Assembly (NCBI GenBank): GCA_035527715.1
Contig: DATKZY010000127.1
Location: forward strand, 1 to 17,303
Direction of reading: 5' to 3'
Length of the DNA stretch: 17,303 nt
DNA from: DSUN01 sp035527715
GTDB lineage: Bacteria > Planctomycetota > PUPC01 > DSUN01
The notes beneath the pieces are model-generated. The model was not told the origin of the DNA and did no database searches. It saw only the letters and a program-made list of their open reading frames with translations. Of this stretch, positions 5,570 to 11,911 are shown one piece after another. The position numbers and the translations under genes were made by a program. Numbering within the stretch: the first letter of the stretch is position 1; each line of letters opens with the position of its first letter.

Positions 5570-7648
5570 CTACGGTGTCCCCGCCGCTGGGGGCGGGGTC
5601 GTGAGCCACTTGAGGTTGAAGGCGTAGTGGAGACGGCTGCTGATGAGGTGGATGAGGCCGTCGGCGGCCTGGCAGACGGAGAGGTAGCCGTTCGGCTCGG
5701 CGCTGCGGGGGCTCATCGTGACGGGCCGCCCGTCGAATGCCTCGACCTTGTGGGCCGGCGCGTCGTCGCTCACGAGGCGCTTCACCTGCCACGTGTCGCC
5801 CTCATCCAGCGACAGCGCGGTGTAGAGGCCAGAGACCGGCCGCCGCTTGCCCGAGGCGTCGGTGACTTCGATGCTCTTGGCGAACGAGGCGAAGAAGATC
5901 GGCCCCTCGCGCAGGCGGAGCAGCACGAGGCGCTGGCCGCTGGAGATGGGCGGGAAGGGGCTGGCGCTGTAGGCCCACGTCTTGCCCATATCGGCTGAGA
6001 TGCTCTTGGGCATCTTGCCCTCGATGTTGTCGCCGCGGCCGAGGGCCAGCAGGCGGCCATCCCTCAACTGCACCACGCCCGCATGGATGCCCGCCGCCTT
6101 CCCGCCGGGGTCCTCCCAGGTCTGGCCGTTGTCGCGGCTCAAGTAGGTGGCCGTCCCACCCTGGCCCACGCTCACCGCGTCGCAGGGCAGCAGAATCCAG
6201 CCCTCGCGGGTGCGGAAGACCGACTCGATGGGCATCTGGCGGATGTTGTGTTCGGGCAGGATGATGCGGGCCTTCGACCATGTCGCCCCGCTGTCCTTCG
6301 ACGTGCGGAGGATCGTGGCCAGGTTGCCCCACGTGCCGGCGGCCGACAGGCCGTTGAAGTGGTAGAGCGTGTCCTTACCGTCGAACCAGAGGGCGGGGGC
6401 GTGGTCGTTGCGGTCGGGGGCGTCCCAGAAGACCGAGGCCGGCTCCCACTCGTCGGCCCCGCGGCGGAGGCGGCTGGCCAGGATGGCCAGCTCGCGGCCC
6501 GGCTCGCGCACGCAGGAGTACCAGATGGCCAGGAGATCGCCGTTAGGGCAGTCGGTGATCGCCGGGTCGTGGTTGTGGGTGGAGAACATCGGGCCGTAGG
6601 AATTGGGCGGGATCTTGACGTAGACGCGCGGCCCCTTGAAATACGGCTTCTCCGGGTCGGGGCCTTTGGCGAGCTCGGCAGGCGCCGACTGCTTCACGTT
6701 CTGCTGGTGGCGCGGCCTGTCGGGCGCGGGGAGGGGCTTGCCCTGCGGCATCTCGCCGAGGACGACGCGGAAGCCGATGACCCAGCTCCGGTCCTCGGGC
6801 AGCGTGCCGCTGCGGTTGGCCGAGCGCAGGAAGTACAGCTCGGTCGAGTGGCTCCCGCCCCTCGTCACCTTGAAATCGCCGTCGGCGTGGCCGACCGGGT
6901 CGTTCCAGTGCTGGTGGTCGAGCGGCACGCTCTTGCCCTCGAGGGTCATCATGCTGATGGGCAGATGCGGCTCGTACTTCAGGTATGGCCCGTACCAGTC
7001 GAGGCACCATTCCTCGACGTTTCCGTGCATGTCGCAGAGGCCCCAGGCGTTGGGCGGGGTCTTGCCGACGGCCAGCGGCACGACCTGGCCTTCGGCGGAG
7101 CGGCGCGGGTCGGGATACCAGCTCTCGCGGGCGTTCTTGTGGAGCTCCCTGGGCAGGGCGTCGCCGGTGTGGAAGTGCGTGGTCGTGCCCGCGCGGCAGG
7201 CGTACTCCCATTCGGCCTCGGTGGGCAGGCGATAGGGCAGGCCCTCCTTCTTCGAGAGCCAATTGCAGAAGGCCACGGCGTTGTGCCAGCTCACGAAGAC
7301 GACCGCCTCGGCGTCCTCCTTCGAGAAGCCCATCTTGCCGCGCAGCGCGCGGTGCTTCGGGTCGAACTGCTCGTACTGCGCATTCGTCACCTCGGTCACG
7401 CCCATGTAGAAGGGCTTTGTGACGGTGACCATGTGAACGGGCTGCTCGTCGGTGTCGCCGTTCTGGCGCCAGGGCGGGCCGGCGAGGTCCTTCGGCAGAG
7501 GCGTCTGGCCCACGCCCATACTGAACCTGCCCGGCTCGATGCGGGCGAGCCGCATGCCCTGCGAATTCGTCCACTCCTTCTCCTTGGGCATCTCCGCCGC
7601 GGATACAGCCACGGCAACGGCTAGCAGGCAAAGCATCCAGGTGGGCAC
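5570..7648 (-). CDS. Exported SUMF1/FGE-fold domain fused to a sialidase-type (BNR) beta-propeller
   Basis: This 692-residue protein has three parts. Residues 1-18 are a signal peptide. Residues 27-300 are a SUMF1/EgtB/PvdO (formylglycine-generating enzyme fold) domain, with the hallmarks MVTVTKPFYMGVTEVTNAQY, SWHNAVAFCNWLS, YRLPTEAEWEYACRAGT, NAWGLCDMHGNVEEW and VTRGGS...GFRV. Residues 340-690 are a sialidase-like propeller with four Asp boxes (SxDxGxTW) at 450-457, 504-511, 551-558 and 613-620. The C-terminal cysteine pair that makes true FGE catalytic, normally after RGGS, is absent (RGGSHSTELYFLRSANR), so sulfatase activation is unlikely. The propeller may bind or cleave glycans. GTG at 7648 has AAGGGA about 6 bases upstream, overlapping the stop of the preceding gene. 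It is a paralogue of that gene, which has the same two-domain order. Confidence 0.88.
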   Translation of the reverse strand: MPTWMLCLLAVAVAVSAAEMPKEKEWTNSQGMRLARIEPGRFSMGVGQTPLPKDLAGPPWRQNGDTDEQPVHMVTVTKPFYMGVTEVTNAQYEQFDPKHRALRGKMGFSKEDAEAVVFVSWHNAVAFCNWLSKKEGLPYRLPTEAEWEYACRAGTTTHFHTGDALPRELHKNARESWYPDPRRSAEGQVVPLAVGKTPPNAWGLCDMHGNVEEWCLDWYGPYLKYEPHLPISMMTLEGKSVPLDHQHWNDPVGHADGDFKVTRGGSHSTELYFLRSANRSGTLPEDRSWVIGFRVVLGEMPQGKPLPAPDRPRHQQNVKQSAPAELAKGPDPEKPYFKGPRVYVKIPPNSYGPMFSTHNHDPAITDCPNGDLLAIWYSCVREPGRELAILASRLRRGADEWEPASVFWDAPDRNDHAPALWFDGKDTLYHFNGLSAAGTWGNLATILRTSKDSGATWSKARIILPEHNIRQMPIESVFRTREGWILLPCDAVSVGQGGTATYLSRDNGQTWEDPGGKAAGIHAGVVQLRDGRLLALGRGDNIEGKMPKSISADMGKTWAYSASPFPPISSGQRLVLLRLREGPIFFASFAKSIEVTDASGKRRPVSGLYTALSLDEGDTWQVKRLVSDDAPAHKVEAFDGRPVTMSPRSAEPNGYLSVCQAADGLIHLISSRLHYAFNLKWLTTPPPAAGTP

Positions 7649-7660
7649 GGGGAGTCCCTT

Positions 7661-10393
7661 TCACTCGGTCACGGGTCGCAGGTTCTTGCCATCGGACACC
7701 TTGAGATTGCGGATGGCCGATTCTCCTTCAATGGCCTTCACGGGCTTGACGACGACGATGTACATGCCTGCTCGACCGATCTGGCCGTTCCAGCCGAGCG
7801 ACGCCTCCTCGCCCGCCTTGAATCGCCGGACGAAGAGGGTGTGGGGGCAGTCGGAGGGCTCGGCGCCGACCAGCTTGTCCTTCGTCTCGGTCCAACCCTT
7901 CAGCCATTCGGGCCGCTTCGCCCGGTCGTCGTGCGGGACGAAGACATCGGCCTCCGCCGCCACCTGGAAGACCGCGGTCGGGCTGTAGTTCGTGTCGCTG
8001 CTGTCGTTGGCCGGGCGAATCCACTCGCAGCCCGCCAGATGGTCAGGGATGCTCTTGAAGACGTAGGAGCGGTCGCCGTACATGAGGTCGCCGGCCCGCA
8101 GGTTCCGCTGCACGGACCACTTGAGGGCAGGAGACTGCTTCGCGAGCGCGCCGTCGGCGAATTCGCACTGGCTCACGACCTTGCCCGAGCGGTCCCATCG
8201 GGTGGCCGTCCCCTCGCAGCGGTGGTCGCGCCAGGTGGACTCCGCCTTCTTCTTGCCGTCGGGCCACCACTGGGTCCACACGCTCGTGCCGTCGTCGCGT
8301 GGTTCGGCAGGCTCACCACGCCCTGAGCCTGTCGAAGGGCGGTGCTGCCAGGACCAGTCCGTCGTGCCGCCGCTCGTCCAGTGAGTTTCCTCGCCCAGCT
8401 TGCGGCCCTGGTGGTAGGTGACCTCCCACTGCTTCTGGCCGCTCGGGTAGGCCCAGGTCTGCTTGCCCTCTAGCAGGTAACGGCCATCGCTCGCCCCGGC
8501 GTCGGCTCCTGCCTCCTTGCTCAGAATCCAGGCCTCGTTCAACTCGAAGTGGAGGGAAGGGTGGTTCATCGAGGTGATGAGGTGGATGACGCCGTTGGGC
8601 GCCTGGCGAGCGACGGAGTAGCCGACGGTCGCGCCGTCGTGGCGACGGCTCTCGTGGGGCAGGGCGCCGGCGAGCTTCCTGATGTGCCACGTCTCGCCCT
8701 CGTCGTCGGAGAGGGCGACGTAGGCCCCGCGCTCGGTCACACCCTTGGGCTGACGGCCGCTGTAGTGCTGGAAGTCGCCCGCGAAGAAGAGCCGCCCGCT
8801 GGCGAGGCGCAGCAGGCTCGGCCGCTGGTTCGCTCCGAGGGCGGGGAAGGGCGTCTTGCTCCGCTCCCAGGTCTTCCCCCAGTCGCGGGAGATGGACTTC
8901 GGCATGAAGCCGTCAATCTCGGTGTTCTTCCCGCCCATTCCGAGGATGCGGCCATCCTTGAGGAGTGCGAAGGTCGTGTGGCGGCCGTGGGTGCGACCGC
9001 CGGTGTCGAGCCAGGTCTTGCCGTCGTTCCGGCTGGCCCAGAGGACGGAGGAGCCGCCCGCCCCGTCGCTCGCCACGTACATCGTGCGGTCCGGGCCGCG
9101 GAAGGCCGTGTTGATCGGCTGGGGCGAGTGGGAGCCGGCCCGTCCCTCGAACTCGGCGAACTTCACCTCGTCCCAGGTCGCGCCGCTGTCCTTCGACGAG
9201 CGCCAGCGGAGGGGCACATCAGGCGTGCCCGGGCCGCCCCAGAACAGGTGCAGCGTGCCGCCGTCGTTCCAGAGCAGTGGTGCGTGGTCGTTCACGTCCG
9301 GCAGATCGAGGAGGAGACTCGGCATGTCCCACTCGTCGGCGCCGAAGCGCAGGCGCACGGCCATCAGCGCCACGTCGGGCGAGTACTCGCCGACCGACGT
9401 GTAATAGACCGCTAACACATCGCCGTTGGGGCAGACCTCCATTGCGGGGCTGTGGTTGTGGCCGAGGAAGGCGGGATGGAGGCCCGCCGCGTGAATGGCA
9501 TCCGCCGAGACGTTCTCCGGCGGGATGGGCAGGATGGGGCGTTTGCGGAGGTAGGGTTTCTTCGGGTCCGGTCCCTTCGCGATGTGCTCGGCGCTCTGCC
9601 GCACGCACTGCTGGACGAAGGGGGGCTCGACCCGGAGCGGCTTCGTGGTGGGCAGGGGGGCCTGGACGACGCGGAAGCCGATCGGGTGCTCGCCGCGATA
9701 GCCAGGGATCATGCCGCCGCGGTTCGCCGAGCGACGGTAGTAGGCGGCCTTGGGGTCCTGGATGCCGCCGCCGCGCACGACGCGCGCAATGCCTGCCTCG
9801 GGGCCGACGGGATCAACCTGGTCGGCGTCGGGATACTCGCCGTGCCAGTCGAGGCACCACTCCAGCACGCCCGTGTGCATGTTCCTCAGGCCCCAGGCGT
9901 TCGGCTCGCCGGGCTTGGGCGGGTCATCGCCGGAGGAGAAGAACGTGGTAGTTCCCGCCCGGCAGGCACACTCCCATTCCGCCTCGGTCGGGAGGCGGTA
10001 GGGCTTGGCCTCCTTATTGCTCAGCCACTCGCAGAAGGCCACGGCATCGTGCCAACTCACGCCGGCAGCGAAGCCTTCCCGGCCGGAGCCCTTGTAGTCG
10101 GGCTGGAACTGGCGGAACTGCTCGGCCGTGACCTCGGTCTCGGCGAGGAAGGAGGGCTTGGTGATTGTGACCTTGTGGGCGGGGCGCTCATCCCAATCGC
10201 CGTTGGCCAGGTGACGTGGCCCGCCGAGTCGCGCCGGCGTGGGATTGGTCTCCCCCATCGTGAACGAGCCGGGCTCGATGCGGATCATCCGCATGCCGAG
10301 CGAGTTGCGCCCTTCGCGCCCACTCGGTTGTGCGGCGCTTACGGCCATGGCGCACGCCAGAGCGAGGAACAGACAGGCGGACGACGATGCCAC
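7661..10393 (-). CDS. Exported SUMF1/FGE-fold - sialidase-type propeller - MORN-like repeat protein
   Basis: This 910-residue paralogue of the next gene has a signal peptide (1-21) and a SUMF1/FGE-fold domain (28-245: VTITKPSFLAETEVTAEQF, SWHDAVAFCEWLS, YRLPTEAEWECACRAGT, VVRGGG...GFRV). A sialidase-type propeller follows (about 290-625) with Asp boxes at 400-407, 454-461, 502-509 and 562-569. The FGE catalytic cysteines are missing here too. Residues 637-750 contain MORN/YwqK-like repeats rich in aromatic residues (GKQTWAYPSGQKQW, VWTQWWPDGKKKAEST, GTATRWDRSGKVVSQ). A foreign-looking stretch at 685-702 (RPSTGSGRGEPAEP) is the translation of a palindromic repeat. Residues 756-890 are a beta-rich domain that I do not recognise. 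GTG at 10393 is preceded by GAGGGGGA, overlapping the stop of the SEFIR-UROD gene, so translation is probably coupled. It likely acts at the cell surface or in the periplasm on a glycan; this is an inference. Confidence 0.86.
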   Translation of the reverse strand: MASSSACLFLALACAMAVSAAQPSGREGRNSLGMRMIRIEPGSFTMGETNPTPARLGGPRHLANGDWDERPAHKVTITKPSFLAETEVTAEQFRQFQPDYKGSGREGFAAGVSWHDAVAFCEWLSNKEAKPYRLPTEAEWECACRAGTTTFFSSGDDPPKPGEPNAWGLRNMHTGVLEWCLDWHGEYPDADQVDPVGPEAGIARVVRGGGIQDPKAAYYRRSANRGGMIPGYRGEHPIGFRVVQAPLPTTKPLRVEPPFVQQCVRQSAEHIAKGPDPKKPYLRKRPILPIPPENVSADAIHAAGLHPAFLGHNHSPAMEVCPNGDVLAVYYTSVGEYSPDVALMAVRLRFGADEWDMPSLLLDLPDVNDHAPLLWNDGGTLHLFWGGPGTPDVPLRWRSSKDSGATWDEVKFAEFEGRAGSHSPQPINTAFRGPDRTMYVASDGAGGSSVLWASRNDGKTWLDTGGRTHGRHTTFALLKDGRILGMGGKNTEIDGFMPKSISRDWGKTWERSKTPFPALGANQRPSLLRLASGRLFFAGDFQHYSGRQPKGVTERGAYVALSDDEGETWHIRKLAGALPHESRRHDGATVGYSVARQAPNGVIHLITSMNHPSLHFELNEAWILSKEAGADAGASDGRYLLEGKQTWAYPSGQKQWEVTYHQGRKLGEETHWTSGGTTDWSWQHRPSTGSGRGEPAEPRDDGTSVWTQWWPDGKKKAESTWRDHRCEGTATRWDRSGKVVSQCEFADGALAKQSPALKWSVQRNLRAGDLMYGDRSYVFKSIPDHLAGCEWIRPANDSSDTNYSPTAVFQVAAEADVFVPHDDRAKRPEWLKGWTETKDKLVGAEPSDCPHTLFVRRFKAGEEASLGWNGQIGRAGMYIVVVKPVKAIEGESAIRNLKVSDGKNLRPVTE
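8301..8340. repeat. REP-like palindromic element inserted in frame within a coding region
   Basis: The arms TTCGGCAGGCTCA (8303-8315) and TGAGCCTGTCGAA (8324-8336) form a 13-bp stem with one G:T-type mismatch around an 8-base loop, flanked by GG and GG. The core CTTCGACAGGCTCAGG resembles a palindromic repeat that I recall being dispersed in many environmental bacterial genomes, including inside genes, where it is read as PSTGSGRGEPAEP or FDRLR-type peptides. Here it adds about 14-18 residues between two MORN-like repeats without breaking the frame. Confidence 0.7.
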
Positions 10394-10405
10394 CTTATTT
10401 CCCCC

Positions 10406-11632
10406 TCAGCGAGTGGTGTCGTAGATTTCGCGGCAGCGGCGGAGGTAGTAGCGGAAGTTGCCGTAGGAGACCTCGGGCGGGGCGTGGTGGTCGAGGGTGG
10501 GAATGTAGCCGCCCGAGCGGAACATGGCGGGGAGCCTGGCCTTCAGTTCGCGGTCAATGTCGGCCTTGGTGCCGTAGAGGGCGCGCTTGTCAATCCCGCC
10601 CAGGATGCGAAGCTTGGGGAAGGCCTCGCGGGTCTTCACCACGTCCATCCCGGCCGCAACCTCGAAGGGGAGCATGCCGTCAAGACCCGCCTCGATGAAG
10701 AGCGGAATGAGCTTCGTCATGTTGCCATCGCTGTCCTGGAGGATCAGCTTCGCGCCCATCTGGCGGTAGAAGTCGATCATCTCGCGGTAGTAGGGGAGCA
10801 TGAAGGTGCGGACGAAGTCGGGGCTGATGAGCGGGCCGTTCTTGAAGGCCATGTCCTCCCACATGAAAACGAAGTCGAACTCGACGTCGCGCAGGGCGCG
10901 CTCGTAGAGGGTTTGGAGGTAGGTGACCTGGTAGCGGCAGATTTCGTGGATGAGGTCGGGCTGCTCAAGGTAGGCGAAGAGGAGGCCCTCGAGGCCCATG
11001 AGCTCGCGGAGCCATCCGAAAAAGCCGTTTTCGCGCCGCCCGAGGCAGAGGATGTGGGGGAAGTCGGGGGCGGCCTTGGCCCACTCGTCCCAGTCGGCCG
11101 GGTAGCGGCCGGGGGTCTTGGGGTCGAGGCGCTCCTTGATGGCCTCGAAGTCGTCGCGGGTGGCGACGGGAGGAGCAGCGGGCGCCGTGCCGCCCAGCCA
11201 TCTCACGATGCTGTCGAAATCGCGCTCGGCGTGGAGCCAATGCCAGCCCTTCAGCTTGAACGAGATATGGCCGGCGTCGGCGTCGTCGAAGAGGACGACT
11301 CGGATGTCCTCATTCACGCCGGCATGGTCATAGATGCGTTGGCGAAGGTCCTGGGCCTCGCAGGCTGCGCCCAAACCGGTGCCTGGCGGTTGCTTGCCGT
11401 CGAAGCAGCGGAACCATGCCTCGGTGCCGATGATGATCACGCGCTGCGTCTCGGTAGCGCGGTCGCTGCTCCACTTCGGCCAGCCTTCGGGCGGACCCTC
11501 GGGATGGTCGTCAAGGTAGAACTGATCGAGGATGACCTCGATGCCGCAGGCGACGAGGCGCTCGGCGAAGGCGCGGACGCGCAGGCGCTGCTCGTCGTCG
11601 AGTTGTCGGTAGCTGATGAACACCTCTGGCAT
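10406..11632 (-). CDS. SEFIR/TIR-type domain fused to a truncated uroporphyrinogen decarboxylase (URO-D) family domain
   Basis: This 408-residue protein has two domains. Residues 1-150 look like a SEFIR/TIR fold: strand VFISY (4-8), helix 14-29, strand EVILD (32-36), PPEGWPKW (47-54), strand RVIIIGT (64-70), GLGAACEAQ (86-94, where E92 could be the counterpart of a TIR NADase glutamate), strand RVVLF (111-115) and a final RDFDSIVRWL helix (137-146). Residues 158-405 match the C-terminal two-thirds of a URO-D family protein: TRDDFEAIKERLDPKTPGRY, WEDMAFKNGPLISP (258-271), LQDSDGN (298-304), GGIDKRAL (345-352) and DHHAPP (381-386). The first 100 or so residues of a normal member, including the first barrel strand, have no counterpart. 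ATG at 11632 is chosen because TGAGGGGGA lies 8 bases upstream and a good promoter lies inside the longer open frame. It is the first gene of a four-gene operon. Activity is unknown; SEFIR domains usually mediate protein-protein contacts, and some TIR relatives cleave NAD. Confidence 0.85.
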   Translation of the reverse strand: MPEVFISYRQLDDEQRLRVRAFAERLVACGIEVILDQFYLDDHPEGPPEGWPKWSSDRATETQRVIIIGTEAWFRCFDGKQPPGTGLGAACEAQDLRQRIYDHAGVNEDIRVVLFDDADAGHISFKLKGWHWLHAERDFDSIVRWLGGTAPAAPPVATRDDFEAIKERLDPKTPGRYPADWDEWAKAAPDFPHILCLGRRENGFFGWLRELMGLEGLLFAYLEQPDLIHEICRYQVTYLQTLYERALRDVEFDFVFMWEDMAFKNGPLISPDFVRTFMLPYYREMIDFYRQMGAKLILQDSDGNMTKLIPLFIEAGLDGMLPFEVAAGMDVVKTREAFPKLRILGGIDKRALYGTKADIDRELKARLPAMFRSGGYIPTLDHHAPPEVSYGNFRYYLRRCREIYDTTR

Positions 11633-11672
11633 CGCGGCGATCCCCCTCAGTGCCTCGCGGTCCGTGCCGTGC

Positions 11673-11701
11673 ATCATAGCAGCGGCGCGGCGGGTCGTCA
11701 A
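11673..11701 (-). promoter_or_regulatory. Sigma70-type promoter of the SEFIR-UROD operon
   Basis: On the minus strand TTGACG (11701-11696) and TATGAT (11678-11673) each match the consensus at 5 of 6 positions and are exactly 17 bp apart. The expected transcription start near 11666 gives a leader of about 34 bases to the ATG at 11632. No other strong promoter is seen before the next three genes, which fits one operon reaching to 5039. Confidence 0.7.
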
Positions 11702-11842
11702 CCGCAATCTAGGGAACAGTTGGGCGCGGACCCCCACGCCGGAACTACGACGGAGGGCGATCCGAAGCACGGAGGAAGGCGCTGGCCACCTGTCCAGGAG
11801 GACGAGGGAGGCTAAGTGTCTGTGTGATAACGGCTTAAGGAG

Positions 11843-11889
11843 ATTACAGGTGGCCAAATCCCCAGGCGGGGGGATTGGCCGCCTGTAAT
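11843..11889 (-). terminator. Long inverted repeat, probable terminator of the lipoprotein gene
   Basis: A 21-base arm (11843-11863, beginning ATTACAGG) pairs with 11868-11889 (ending CCTGTAAT) around a 4-base loop, with one bulged A and one G:T pair. It begins 23 bases after the stop of the lipoprotein gene on the minus strand. The following bases, CTCCTTAAG, lack a strong T-run, so it may be a folded 3' end or a small mobile palindrome rather than a classical intrinsic terminator. The rest of 11633-11911 holds the operon promoter and no gene. Confidence 0.55.
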
Positions 11890-11911
11890 GTGTAGGGTCC
11901 CAGGCGACGGG

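Noticed and set aside
6083..7624. 513-codon open frame on the plus strand
   Set aside because: Antisense to the SUMF1-sialidase gene, Val/Leu/Arg-rich, and without recognisable features.
5570..10393. Sulfatase-activating formylglycine-generating enzymes
   Set aside because: The fold is right, but the catalytic cysteine pair after RGG is missing in both, and no sulfatase gene is nearby.
9452..11815. 787-codon open frame on the plus strand
   Set aside because: It is opposite two well-supported genes, its composition is typical of antisense frames in high-GC DNA, and no motif is seen.
11633..11857. 75-residue N-terminal extension of the SEFIR-UROD gene
   Set aside because: The open frame allows it, but a good promoter and a ribosome site lie inside it, the peptide is not protein-like, and it would cover part of the long hairpin.
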